This document shows, in pieces, positions 47,103 through 55,963 of a DNA stretch of 64,000 nt; the stretch's first letter is position 1; each line of letters begins with the position of its first letter. A program made the position numbers and the translations under genes. This DNA comes from Streptomyces sp. NBC_01460 (GTDB lineage Bacteria; Actinomycetota; Actinomycetes; Streptomycetales; Streptomycetaceae). Below the pieces are notes generated by a model. The model was not told the DNA's origin, did no database searches, and worked only from the letters and a program-made list of their open reading frames with translations. The stretch lies in assembly GCF_036227405.1 (NCBI RefSeq), contig NZ_CP109474.1:1-64000 (forward strand). Reading direction: 5' to 3'.

Positions 47103-48146
47103 ATGACAACCCCTCTCTACCCTGCCAAGCCCCGCCCCGGAGACCGGGTCGCGGTGTTGTCACCCTCATCCGGTCTGCCCGCCCTCTTACCTCTGCCCTA
47201 CGAATGGGGGCTGCGCAGACTCCAGGACGACTTCGGACTGAAGCCAGTCGAGTACCCGACGACCCGGAAGATGGGTGCGACGCCCGAGGAACGGGCCGCG
47301 GACATCCACGCGGCCTTCTCGGATCCCGACATCAAGGCAGTGATCGCCAGTATCGGCGGCGACGACCAGATCACCATCCTCCCCCACCTCGACCCCGGCA
47401 TCCTCCGCGCCAACCCGAAGCCGTTCTTCGGCTACAGCGACAACACCAACCTGCTGCTGCACCTGCGGAAGCTGGGCATCGTCGGTTATCACGGCGGCTC
47501 GGTCATGGTCGAGCTCGGACGGCCCGGCGCGATGAATCCGCTGACCGCGGACTCCCTCCGGGCAGCGCTGTTCACCTCGGGCGAGTACGAGATCACGCCC
47601 GCAAGCACCTACGGAGACATCGACCGCCCCTGGCAGGACCCGCACACCTTCGAGTCCGAACCGGAGATGGAACCCGCCGATGGCTGGAGCTGGCACAACG
47701 GCGACCGGGTAGTGGAAGGAATAAGCTGGGGCGGCAACCTGGAGATCATCTCCTGGCTGTTGATGGCCGACCGCGCAGTGCAACCGGTCGACGACTACGC
47801 CGGGAACGTGCTCTTCCTGGAGACCTCGGAGGACATGCCGAGCGCCCAGGACGTCTACTGGATCCTTCGGAGCATGGGCGAACGCGGACTGCTGCAACAG
47901 TTCCCCGCCCTGCTGATGGCCAGAGCGAAGAGCTGGTCGTTCGAAAAGCAGCTCAGCACCCGGGACAGGGCGCACTTTCGCCGGCAACAGCGAGACGCCG
48001 TCCTACGGGCTCTCCACCAGTACGCGCCCGACACCATGGCCGTGTTCGACGTCGACATCGGCCACACCGACCCGCAGCTCGTGATTCCCGTCGGAGGCCG
48101 AATCAGGGTGGACGGCCCGGCACGCCGGATCGTCGTCACCTACTGA
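47103..48146 (+). CDS. S66-family peptidase (LD-carboxypeptidase/MccF-like)
   Basis: The 347-residue serine peptidase has the S66 pattern: 'RPGDRVAVLSPSSGLPA' at the N-terminus, 'AVIASIGGDDQITILPHLD', nucleophile Ser in 'PFFGYSDNTNLLLHL', Glu in 'VLFLETSEDMPSAQDVYW' and C-terminal 'DIGHTDPQLVIPVGGRIRVD' (His). S66 enzymes cut muropeptides between L- and D-residues or, as MccF, detoxify peptide-nucleotide antibiotics. It has no signal peptide, so the cytosolic MccF-like or recycling role is favoured. It sits just before CRISPR array 2. Confidence 0.88.
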   Translation: MTTPLYPAKPRPGDRVAVLSPSSGLPALLPLPYEWGLRRLQDDFGLKPVEYPTTRKMGATPEERAADIHAAFSDPDIKAVIASIGGDDQITILPHLDPGILRANPKPFFGYSDNTNLLLHLRKLGIVGYHGGSVMVELGRPGAMNPLTADSLRAALFTSGEYEITPASTYGDIDRPWQDPHTFESEPEMEPADGWSWHNGDRVVEGISWGGNLEIISWLLMADRAVQPVDDYAGNVLFLETSEDMPSAQDVYWILRSMGERGLLQQFPALLMARAKSWSFEKQLSTRDRAHFRRQQRDAVLRALHQYAPDTMAVFDVDIGHTDPQLVIPVGGRIRVDGPARRIVVTY

Positions 48147-48211
48147 ATCCACGCCTGAGCAACCGCTGCCCACAGACACCGGCGCCACTCGCACGGAGAT
48201 GATCCCCTCTC

Positions 48212-48788
48212 GGTAGGCGGAGGCCCAGGGCGGGGAGCACAAGAGGTTGCACGCCACCTCGGCCGGGCCCCGGGACCATCCCCGCGGGCGCGGGGAGCAC
48301 GGTCTGATCAAGGCTGGGTCCACGTGGCCGGAGGGACCATCCCCGCGGGCGCGGGAAACACGTAAGCGGGTAGCTGTCGGCGGCCTGGTTGGTGGGACCA
48401 TCCCCGCGGGCGCGGGGAGCACGCCATGGCGCCGGCGCCGGTAGCGGCGAACGGGGGACCATCCCCGCGGGCGCGGGGAGCACCCCCCCGTTCCGTGCGC
48501 GCCGTGAATCGGGCAGGGACCATCCCCGCGGGCGCGGGGAGCACCGGCTGCGGTTACCGGAGTTGGACATCCCGGAGGGACCATCCCCGCGGGCGCGGGG
48601 AGCACTCCCCGACGACCCTTACGCGCCTCGCGCAGACGGGACCATCCCCGCGGGCGCGGGGAGCACGACGGAGTGATGGTGACGCGCCCCGTGCGGTAGG
48701 GACCATCCCCGCGGGCGCGGGGAGCACGCCCCGGCCGATCCAGAGAGAGAAGGAATCATGGGACCATCCCCGCGGGCGCGGGGAGCAC
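48212..48788 (-). CRISPR. CRISPR array 2, type I-E repeat family, 9-10 repeats
   Basis: Nine clear 29-bp repeats start at 48272, 48333, 48394, 48455, 48516, 48577, 48638, 48699 and 48760 with an exact 61-bp period (32-bp spacers). A decayed tenth (48212-48240) keeps only its CGGGGAGCAC end. The repeat equals that of array 1. The 48333 copy ends GGGAAACAC instead of GGGGAGCAC. Transcription sense is minus, leader on the right. By eye no spacer matches other DNA in this window. Confidence 0.96.
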
Positions 48789-48880
48789 TCTTGCTGAGCT
48801 GCGAGTTTGTCATCGAGGAAAGCCGTTCTGCAGCACTTTCACCGATTCAGACAAAACGCCTCTCTTATCCGCAAAGCACA
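48789..48880 (-). promoter_or_regulatory. Leader of CRISPR array 2
   Basis: It begins TCTTGCTGAGCTGCGAGTTTG and aligns for about 70 bp with the flank of array 1, then becomes AT-richer. Same side and orientation as in array 1. Confidence 0.75.
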
Positions 48881-49421
48881 AACCGGCCCCAGGCTGACAA
48901 GCGACATCGAGGAGCAGCAAGCTGAGCGCGTGCAATACGAGGAGAGCACGAAGCTCACCGCTGCAAGAGCCCTGGTCCCCATGGTCATCCTTGCCACCTT
49001 GCCAGTGCTAGCCGGAGCATGGGTCCGCCACCGATACCTCCGCTACGTCTACCGCGATGAAACCTCACCCATTCTGGACAAGGTGCAGGGAGGAATCAGC
49101 GTCCACTGGTTCGCAGTCACCAGCCCGCTTCTCTCATGCCTCTGCTGGCCCACAGAGGCACTCGCCAGACTCATCCTGCCCAAGTGGAAAGGCAAGCTGA
49201 CGCCACATCACGGCCGCTTCTCCGCAGCGGCACCGGAGAAGCCCCGGGGCGCGGCAAGCGCTCAGTGCGCGTCGCCGGGGCTGGACCCTATCGAGGGCGG
49301 CAGCAAGATCCTCGGGGGAAACACGACGGTCGGCGCGGAAGGGGCGCAGCCAGTACGGGCCGATCGGGTCCTCGTGGCAGAGGGGTGGGAACGGGATGCT
49401 TCCGGGAGCCGACAGGTATAA
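48807..49421 (+). CDS. Hypothetical protein, doubtful
   Basis: An open frame of up to 204 codons whose first ~30 lie in the CRISPR leader, so a real start would be later (a GTG near 48929 is possible). 'LTAARALVPMVILATLPVLAGAW' is a plausible membrane helix and 'PLLSCLCWPTEALARLILPKWKGK' reads protein-like. After about 49190 it is antisense to a better gene. It may be the relic of a membrane protein; I do not recognise a family and see no cas similarity. Confidence 0.3.
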   Translation: MSSRKAVLQHFHRFRQNASLIRKAQTGPRLTSDIEEQQAERVQYEESTKLTAARALVPMVILATLPVLAGAWVRHRYLRYVYRDETSPILDKVQGGISVHWFAVTSPLLSCLCWPTEALARLILPKWKGKLTPHHGRFSAAAPEKPRGAASAQCASPGLDPIEGGSKILGGNTTVGAEGAQPVRADRVLVAEGWERDASGSRQV

Positions 49422-49682
49422 CCCGTACCGGCTGTCCCACCAGTCACCGGTGCCCGGCGGTACGACCCAGCACAGCACCGGTCGGCCGGCCTCCGCAATG
49501 ACCGGGCCGCAGCCACCTGCCAAGGCGTCCATGAGGCACAGAAGCTCGTCGCCCGCAGGCCCCGCTTCGGTGATCACCACGTCGTAGTCGCGGCCCAGCG
49601 GTCTGGCTGTCGGCAGGTGCGCGACCGGCATGAGGCGGCGGAGCAGGAATGCGAGCTCCGACCACTCGTCGGCCGTTCTCAT
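49134..49682 (-). CDS. Hypothetical protein downstream of an anti-sigma-type ATPase
   Basis: A 182-residue product with 'TADEWSELAFLLRRLMPVAHLPTARPLGRDYDVVITEAGPAGDELLCLMDALAGG' and 'PVLCWVVPPGTGDWWDSRYGLYLSAPGSI'. I know the pattern as an uncharacterised Streptomyces protein often encoded after HATPase/anti-sigma genes, but cannot assign a function. ATG at 49682 overlaps the stop of the upstream ATPase gene (ATGA). The last ~55 residues look atypical and may be an extension created by recombination beside the CRISPR array. Confidence 0.55.
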   Translation of the reverse strand: MRTADEWSELAFLLRRLMPVAHLPTARPLGRDYDVVITEAGPAGDELLCLMDALAGGCGPVIAEAGRPVLCWVVPPGTGDWWDSRYGLYLSAPGSIPFPPLCHEDPIGPYWLRPFRADRRVSPEDLAAALDRVQPRRRALSACRAPGLLRCRCGEAAVMWRQLAFPLGQDESGECLCGPAEA

Positions 49683-50227
49683 CGGGCTCCTCCCGTGCCG
49701 ATCGCCAGCGTGCACCAGGTGTGTGTGCCGTCCGGCCCCAGGCCCCATGCGCCGCCCCGGGCCTGGACGAGGAAGTGCACGATCTCGAGACCCCGTCCGT
49801 TCTCGGCCTCGTCGCAAGGGTGTGCCGGACGACAGGGAGGACGTCTGGCACCGTCGCCGACCTCGATGCGCAGTCGGTCGCCCTCGATCCGTACATCCAG
49901 GTCGACCCGCGTGCCGCCACTGTGGATGAGTGAGTTGGTGAGCAGCTCGCTGACGATCAGTTCGGCATCGTCGGCGAGCACGGACAGTCCCCATGAGGTG
50001 AGCCTTCCGCGCACCAGATGACGCAGGTCAGCGATGTGGCGCGCGTCTTGATCGCGGGGGGCGAGACGACCGTTGAGCGGGGTGATGGTGAAGGTCACGG
50101 TCATCGCGCCTGCCGTGTGATGAGGCTCTACCGAGGCTCGGGGCTCCGCGTCGGCTCCGCCCTCGGCGTACGCGGCCGAGGCCGAGGTGAGGCAGGTTCC
50201 GGCCGTACTGCCCGCGCGTGTGTTCAT
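49679..50227 (-). CDS. HATPase-domain protein (RsbW/anti-sigma-like)
   Basis: GHKL-type ATP-binding protein of ~180 residues. N-box 'DDAELIVSELLTNSLIHSGG', then 'LRIEVGDGARRPP' (G1 box) and 'ENGRGLEIVHFLVQARGGAWGLGPDG' (G2 box). There is no histidine-kinase phosphoacceptor or membrane segment. Streptomyces has many of these; they bind sigma factors or anti-anti-sigma proteins. Start uncertain: ATG at 50227 gives a disordered 40-residue leader, ATG near 50104 ('MTVTFTITPLNG') gives the compact domain. It is divergent from the HTH/TPR gene at 50373, a conserved regulatory pairing. Confidence 0.8.
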   Translation of the reverse strand: MNTRAGSTAGTCLTSASAAYAEGGADAEPRASVEPHHTAGAMTVTFTITPLNGRLAPRDQDARHIADLRHLVRGRLTSWGLSVLADDAELIVSELLTNSLIHSGGTRVDLDVRIEGDRLRIEVGDGARRPPCRPAHPCDEAENGRGLEIVHFLVQARGGAWGLGPDGTHTWCTLAIGTGGAR

Positions 50228-50372
50228 GGTGGTGCTCACCCTGTCTCCCTGGGCCGAGATCGTTCGGCGTCTGTGCAAGAGGTAACCGTCCGGTCACCGT
50301 CTGCGGGTACCGTGGAGAGCCGGTGCGACCGTGAACACCGTGAACGCGATGCAGCTCCGGGGAGTTGAGTGC

Positions 50373-51722
50373 ATGGCCTCGAGGAAGCGCACACCCAACC
50401 CGCGCCTGGCGGACCTTCTCGACCAGGCAAAACTCACGCGCACGCAGCTGGCTCAACGGGTCAACCGTCTGGGGCCGCAGGCTGGACTGGAACTGACGTA
50501 CGACCGCACGGCGGTGGCCCACTGGATCGCGGGCACTTTGCCGAAGCCCGAGGTCAGACCACTGATCATCGAAGCACTGTCCGTACGCCTGGGACGTCCC
50601 GTCACCCATGCCGAAGCCGGGCTCGCGCCGTCGGCAGCCGGGGCCGGGGGCAACGGGACCGACACTGTCGAGGAACTGCTGGACCTCGGAAGGGCTGACA
50701 TGGATCCCTCACGTCGTGGCGTACTGGCCTACACCCTGTTCTCGGCCGCGCTGGCCGTGCCGGCGTTCACATCGCCCGCACACGCCGCCGACGAGCCGGT
50801 CATGGACGGCAAGGCAACCACGCGCATCGGCGCCTCACAGGTGGCCTCGGTGCGGTCGATGACCGACCGGATCGCCGGCATCCTCGACGAGTTCGGCGCC
50901 GGACACGCTCGCCCTCTGGCTGCCGCCTTCCTGGTGAACACCGTCGCACCGTGGCTCCGCGCCCAGGCCACCGAGCGGGTTCACGCCGACATGCTGGCCG
51001 CTGCCTCCGACCTGACGTACCTGACGGGCTGGATGGCCATGTACGACAAGGCGCACGGTCTCGGCCAGACCTACTACGTCAAGGCTCTCCAGCTCGCGCG
51101 CGAGGCCCAGGACCACGTCACCTTCTGCCGGACCCTCCGCGGCATGTCACTGCAGGCGTCGAGTCTCGGTCACGGGCCGAAGAGCCTCGAACTGGCCGAC
51201 GCCGCCGCCGAAGCGGCCCCCATGGCCGGGCCGAGGCTCGTGGCGTTCCTGCGCGGCCAGCAAGCCCACGCGGCCTCCATGGTGAAGGACCGGCCCCAGT
51301 CCCACGCCCGGCTGCGTCAAGCGGAGAGCGCCCTGGCCAAGGCCGACAACCACCGCGACGCCATCGGCGGCTACGACCGGACCGCCTACCTCTTCCACGT
51401 CTCCCACGTGCTCTACGAGGAACGCGACCTCCCAGGCAGCATCCGCGCACTCAAGCAGTCCATCAAGGTCCAGCCGGCACAGGAACGCCAGGGCCGCGTC
51501 CACGCGTACGGGCTGCTGGCGCAGCGGCAGCTCGAGCACGGGCACCTCGACGCCGCATGCGACTCGTGGACACGCTTCCTCGACGAGTACGAACATGTCT
51601 CGTCCGCCCGCGGTGACGACCACTTCGCGACCATGCGCAGGCGCCTGGCCCCGCATGCGAAGGTGCGAGCGGTACGGGACATGGCACCGCGGATGCGTGA
51701 GGTCGCCGCGCTCAAGGCGTAG
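50373..51722 (+). CDS. HTH/TPR-type transcriptional regulator
   Basis: The 449-residue protein has an N-terminal HTH-like region ('NPRLADLLDQAKLTRTQLAQRVNRLG', 'YDRTAVAHWIAGTLPKPEVRPLI'), a linker with 'SRRGVLAYTLFSAALAVPAF' (a signal-like hydrophobic patch seen in this regulator family), and TPR-like helices ('ALQLAREAQDHVTFCRTLRGMSLQASSLGHGPKSLELADAAA' region) to the end. ATG at 50373 is chosen as the first codon of conserved sequence. It is divergent from the HATPase gene and probably regulates it. Build resembles the 41164-42465 regulator, but sequence is different. Confidence 0.72.
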   Translation: MASRKRTPNPRLADLLDQAKLTRTQLAQRVNRLGPQAGLELTYDRTAVAHWIAGTLPKPEVRPLIIEALSVRLGRPVTHAEAGLAPSAAGAGGNGTDTVEELLDLGRADMDPSRRGVLAYTLFSAALAVPAFTSPAHAADEPVMDGKATTRIGASQVASVRSMTDRIAGILDEFGAGHARPLAAAFLVNTVAPWLRAQATERVHADMLAAASDLTYLTGWMAMYDKAHGLGQTYYVKALQLAREAQDHVTFCRTLRGMSLQASSLGHGPKSLELADAAAEAAPMAGPRLVAFLRGQQAHAASMVKDRPQSHARLRQAESALAKADNHRDAIGGYDRTAYLFHVSHVLYEERDLPGSIRALKQSIKVQPAQERQGRVHAYGLLAQRQLEHGHLDAACDSWTRFLDEYEHVSSARGDDHFATMRRRLAPHAKVRAVRDMAPRMREVAALKA

Positions 51723-51829
51723 GCGGCAAAACGGCGGAGATGAAGGGCCGCCTCTGTCCGTCGGCGTGTGCAGGTCATGGGCGGCCGCCCTGCGCAGGGC
51801 GGCCTGCTTGATGTCGAAGGTGGAGCCGA

Positions 51830-52150
51830 GGGGGACCCGGCAATACCGTCGTCGACGTGGCTGGAGTCGACAACCGCTCGCGACCAGTCAAGGCGGGCGG
51901 CGGCATTCAGCTCGGCCAACCGCACCTCTTGCAGCCACTGTCAGACCCCGGCCTCGTTCCAGTTGGGCGCCGCCGCCAGCACGTCATGCCGGACCCGAAG
52001 CCGAGCTCCTCTGACAGGTGTTCCCACTGAATGCTGGTGTACCGCGCGGACAGGATGCCCTGGAACACCAGCCGGTCCGGATGCCTCTTCCGCCAGGGAC
52101 GGCGCGCTCGACGCTCCACCTTCGGCAGTAGTGGCGGCACCCCGGATCAA
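51830..52150 (-). pseudogene. IS5-type transposase remnant
   Basis: Minus-strand pieces read 'PLLPKVERRARRPWRKRHPDRLVFQGIL', 'IQWEHLSEELGFGSGMTCWRR', then after a frameshift 'NWNEAGV' ending in a stop, then 'LAELNAAARLDWSRAVVDSSHV'. This is the N-terminal half of an IS5-family (IS1647-like) transposase; the last Asp-Ser pair belongs to the start of its DDE domain. The catalytic remainder is gone. The 51723-52198 gap holds nothing else. Confidence 0.75.
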
Positions 52151-52198
52151 CAGTCCCAGAGCGATCCGACCACCTCGAAGATCTTTTGGTTAGAAGTT

Positions 52199-52606
52199 CT
52201 AAGAGCACCTGGATACCAAGCCCAGGCTTGCCCCCGAAATGGAGACTGTACGCGCCCGAAAGGAAACCTTGGTGCCCTCTGATGTGAGAGCGACATGCAG
52301 GTTTCCGTCAGCCTCCCGGTGGGCTTCGACGCTCTTCTGCGCTGGAGATGACCACCCTCTGATGGACAGTTCCTGAACGCCGTCGAAGACGAGGTAGAAC
52401 GTGAAGGAGTTGAATTCCCGACCCGCCCATTCGGGTTTGATTCGAGCGGGGGTTTGGTGGGTCTCGAACCCGAGGGTGATGCTGTCGCCTCGCTCGTCCG
52501 CGAGAAGGTGGAAAAGGTCACTACTACCCAGATCGGGCGCTTCGTCGAACAGCGTGTCGATCGCCTGCGGATTGCTGAGGAGATTTCCCCATTCAGATGC
52601 GCTCAT
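52199..52606 (-). CDS. Imm50-like immunity protein, copy 2
   Basis: 135 residues: 'LLADERGDSITLGFETHQTPARIKPEW' and 'FNSFTFYLVFDGVQELSIRGW', then 'VEAHREADGNLHVALTSEGTKVSFRARTVSISGASLG'. The strand order (acidic edge, W-containing middle, hydrophobic 'SFRARTVSIS') parallels the neighbouring upstream protein, suggesting a diverged duplicate. I read both as immunity proteins of the Imm50 type, which neutralise RHS-borne nucleases. Its start overlaps the end of the preceding gene by 14 bp. The call rests on pattern and position. Confidence 0.55.
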   Translation of the reverse strand: MSASEWGNLLSNPQAIDTLFDEAPDLGSSDLFHLLADERGDSITLGFETHQTPARIKPEWAGREFNSFTFYLVFDGVQELSIRGWSSPAQKSVEAHREADGNLHVALTSEGTKVSFRARTVSISGASLGLVSRCS

Positions 52607-53072
52607 AGAAGGTGCTTTCGTAGGTGTTGGGCACTGAGGTGAATCTATGTGCGTCGAGTGGACTCAGGAAGGCGTGACGGCCTTCGTCCGAGCCGTTCCC
52701 GGTGCTGCGAAAGGCACTGATGTGGCCGATGGTAAGGGTGTCGCTGGCGGTGAACGAAAAATTGATGCGCTCCGCAACGATGGATGTCAGCAATCTTCGT
52801 TCGTCAAGTGGCGCGAGACTGATGTCGACCAGGGTGCCTGGAATCCATCCGTCCGTACACAGGTCATCTACGGCCAGGAATTGCAGATGGATCTGCAGGG
52901 TGTCGTGATCGGCTCCGGTCCACGCGGTTGCCGGCCTGTCCGGAAAGCGAGGAAGGTCGATTCGCATGGTCAGGGTAGGGCCACGCCAGTTGAGGTGGAA
53001 CGACCTCAGCCTCACGGACTGCAGCGAGGGGACGGTGGAGTAGAGAGAGCTGAGAGGCATCGGGTTCTTCAC
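52593..53072 (-). CDS. Imm50-like immunity protein, copy 1
   Basis: A 159-residue cytosolic protein beginning 4 bp after the RHS toxin stop, the classical toxin-immunity arrangement. Pattern: 'SLQSVRLRSFHLNWRGPTLTMRIDLPRFPDRPATAW', 'DTLQIHLQFLAVDDL', 'LLTSIVAERINFSFTASDTLTIGHISAFRS', which I associate with Imm50 family members. It is followed by a second, diverged copy. The GC content of the toxin-immunity block is lower than that of flanking genes, a sign of transfer. Confidence 0.65.
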   Translation of the reverse strand: MKNPMPLSSLYSTVPSLQSVRLRSFHLNWRGPTLTMRIDLPRFPDRPATAWTGADHDTLQIHLQFLAVDDLCTDGWIPGTLVDISLAPLDERRLLTSIVAERINFSFTASDTLTIGHISAFRSTGNGSDEGRHAFLSPLDAHRFTSVPNTYESTFYERI

Positions 53073-53076
53073 CAGG

Positions 53077-55065
53077 TCAACCCAGTGATTTATCGTAGTA
53101 ATAGTGTTCCTCGGTTCCTGGTATTTGACCGTTCCGCGTATTCTCGAACGGTCTCACGTGTACGTGCGGTCCTTGGTATCCAGGTTCCCCGGGCTTCTGG
53201 TGCCCGAAATGGTGATCCTGGAAGACAACTATGTCCCCAGACGATGTGCCGTACCATTCTTCCGTGTAGAAGATGGGTTGATGGTTTTCATCCATCAGCT
53301 GCTTTCCGCCTTGCCACTCCGGGGTGGTGGCTTTGACGAATTCATCGACCTGAAGCGGTTCCGCCCCCTCGGGTACGCCGGCATCTTTGAGCGCCTTACT
53401 CTTTGCTTCAGTCAGAGATACCGGTGGACACGGGCCCAAGCCCAGCGGGTCGGCCCACGTGTGCGGGTTCCTTACGTAGGAAACGGGGTTGAAAGCAGGT
53501 GCGAGGCCGAGTGGATCGACCGTGAGGTACCGAGAGGTCTCGGGGTCGTAATAACGATGAAAGTTGTAATGCAGGCCGCTTTCCGGGTCGAAATATTGAC
53601 CCGGAAAGCGCAGTGGTGTGTAGGTTGTGCTGTCAGCGGCCCAGCTCGTGGTGCCCCAGAGCGTGCTGCGAGTATGCCAGGCGAGCGAACCCGACTCGTC
53701 GATGAGCTCGGTCGGCGTGCCAACCAGGTCGGTGACTATGGCGAAGAACCGCTCGTCGAATGATTCTTGAGACTCATTCGCCGAGAATACTCGTTCGGTT
53801 TGAGTGAGCGGACGAAAGCCGTCGTGGTCCCAGGTCAGAGCTATTGAGATTCCCGGCGCCCCGGCGGAAGTCGTCTGTTCACACAGCGTGGTCCCGTCCC
53901 AGGTGAACAAGATCTGCTCGACTACGGATTCCCCGTCCGCAGCGTAGCGTTGCTTTGCGATCCTTCGGCCCAGCGGATCATAGGAATAGCGCCAGTGCGT
54001 GCCGTCGGGTGTGATTACCGAAGTGAGTCGGTCCTCGGCGTCCCAGGAATAGCGCCAGGTGTCCGGCTTACGGGAGAGGCGAGGGGCCTGACGCTGGACA
54101 ATGCGGCCTTGTGCGTCATGCGTATAGCGAATGCGCCCGGCGCGGACGATGCGAGTGCCCGAGTAAACACGCTCACCCGATGCTTCCTTGCCGGGATGGG
54201 CGGAGGACCAGTTCGCCTCGGTCTGATTTCCTGCTTGGTCATAGGCGTAAGACTCGGTCCAATTGGACGCGTGGACGGCGGTGACCCGACCTGCCGGGTC
54301 TACATCGAAGCGGCGTTCATCTCCAATACCACCGTCTATGCCGACGAGGTTGCCATCACTGCGGTAGGTGTACGCGCGGTGGCGGAGTACTTGACCGTGG
54401 GCAGTCACCTGCTGACCGGTAAGTCGACCCGCCGGGTCGAACTCGTGCGTCAACTGCATCGTTTCGCCGACAAGACGGCTGACCTCGCGGCCAAGGGCAT
54501 CATGAGCGAAGGCCAGGGTCCTGCCTGATGCGGTGAGCGTCAGGGGGCGTCCGACCGCATCGTAGGACCACGTGGTTTGCGCGCCCGAAGGCGTGGTGCG
54601 TGAGGTGCGACGACCGAGCACGTCGTGGCCGTGCGTGAGCTCACGACCGTTCACAGTCTCGCTCTTGAGACGGCCGTGGCGGTCCCGCAGGCGGCTGAGC
54701 GTTACCTCCGGACCGACTGCCCTCGCAATTTGATCGAATATGTCGTACTCGTACGTGGTCACAGCACCGTCCGCATTTTTGCGGATAAGCTGCCCGACCT
54801 CATTGTATTCGTAGCGGATCGTCTGGCCGAGGCCATTGGTGCGATGTGTCAGTTGGCCCGATGCATCGCATGTGTAAGTAAGCGTGCGACTGTCGAAATC
54901 CGTCTCTGCTGTTAGCCGACCGGACGGATCATACGTATAGGTCCAGTTCAGTCCAAGCGGATTGGTGACCTGTGTCAGCCGCAAGTTGCTGTTGTGGACG
55001 AATTCGTAGCGTGCGCCGTCCGGACCGGTGCGAGCTGTCATGAGATCGAAGTGGGTGTACTCGAA
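53077..55065 (-). pseudogene. RHS-repeat nuclease toxin, 5'-truncated
   Basis: About 660 residues remain. They hold many YD repeats ('YEFVHNSNLRLTQVTNPLGLNWTYTYDPSGRLTAETD'), the RHS core end 'LRFPGQYFDPESGLHYNFHRYYDPETSRYLTVDPLG', a short 'NPHTWADPLGLGP' pretoxin joint and a ~110-residue C-terminal toxin with 'DIVVFQDHHFGHQKPGE' and 'GPHVHVRPFENTRNGQIPGTEEHYYY'. The toxin resembles the HNH/EndoVII-fold nucleases of polymorphic toxins. Reading continues without a start to ~55065 ('EYTHFDLMTARTGPDG') and is then replaced by DNA of a plus-strand lysin gene, so the secretion half is gone. An ATG at 55041 could still express toxin plus repeats. Confidence 0.85.
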
Positions 55066-55070
55066 GTGGG

Positions 55071-55940
55071 ATGTGCCGCCCGCGGCGGCTTCGGGCCCAC
55101 CGCCGGCAGCCTGCGCGTCGGCGGGCTCAGTCCCCCGGCGTCGGTGCCCAGGGCATCGCCCAGTTCATGCCCGGCACCTGGCCCGCCTGGGCGACCGACG
55201 GGAACGGCAACGGCACGAGGAGTGTGTGGGAGCCCGCGGACGCCATCGCCGGCCAGGGAAGGTTCATGTGCAGCCTCATGCGGAAGGGCAGGGCGCACCC
55301 TCAGTACGACGGATCGCCCACAGAGCTCGCCCTCGCCGGCTACAACGCGGGCTGGGGCAGGGTCGACGAGTACCGCGGCGTCCCTCCGTCGACCTTCGCC
55401 CGGGGCGAGACGTACACCTACGTCAGGAACATCCTGGCGCTCGCGAAGAGGTTCACCGCCCCTGCACCGGGCGGCGCCGTACAGTTGCCCGCCGGGTACA
55501 CCCTGCCCGCCGGCACACCGCGCGAGGTCCGTACCGCGGTCGCCTGGGCGTTGCGGCAGAAGGGCGGCCGGTACCAGCTCGGCGGCGACTGCACCGATGC
55601 GCACGGCAGCAACGCGTCTCGCTGGTGCGACTGTTCCTCCCTCATTCAGCAGGCCTACCGGGCAGCCGGGATCAGCATCCCGCGCGTGACCTACGACCAG
55701 GTGAGCATCGGCGCCCACGTGAGCATCGACAGGCCCAAGCCCGGAGACCTCGTCTTCAACCCCGGCAGCGACGGCTCGGACGCCCGCCCCGGGCACGTCG
55801 GCATGTACATCGGCGACGACATGGTCATCGAGGCGCCACGCACCGGAGTGCGTACCCGCGTCGTTTCCTACAGCAGCCTGCGCAGCTCCACCAGCGCCGT
55901 CACCCGGGTCTCCGAGGTCCGTCGGGTGGTGCAGTGGTGA
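55071..55940 (+). pseudogene. Lytic transglycosylase - NlpC/P60 endopeptidase, 5'-truncated
   Basis: The frame joins the end of an SLT-type transglycosylase ('VGAQGIAQFMPGTWPAWATDGNGNG', 'ELALAGYNAGWGRVDEY') to an NlpC/P60 domain with catalytic Cys in 'WCDCSSLIQQAYRAAGI' and His in 'ARPGHVGMYIGDDMVIEAP'. Such fusions are the cell-wall enzymes of actinobacterial conjugative elements. The transglycosylase catalytic Glu and the membrane anchor are missing: sequence before ~55130 is not protein-like and abuts the RHS fragment. The NlpC half looks intact but has no export signal, so probably non-functional. Confidence 0.75.
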
Positions 55941-55963
55941 TCCATGAGACCGGAGAACGGCCG

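Noticed and set aside
40193..48760. Self-targeting by CRISPR spacers
   Set aside because: By eye no spacer matched other DNA of the window; a computed search on both strands would be needed to be sure.
48389..48797. Arg/Pro/Gly-rich frames across CRISPR array 2
   Set aside because: They arise from the 61-bp period of repeat plus spacer and are not proteins.
48807..49190. A cas gene relic beside array 2
   Set aside because: The frame has a hydrophobic helix but no Cas1, Cas2, Cas3 or Cascade motif, and its first codons are CRISPR leader.
53950..54915. Plus-strand frames of 192 and 96 codons
   Set aside because: Antisense to the RHS gene. They lack ribosome sites and the RHS frame explains the DNA.
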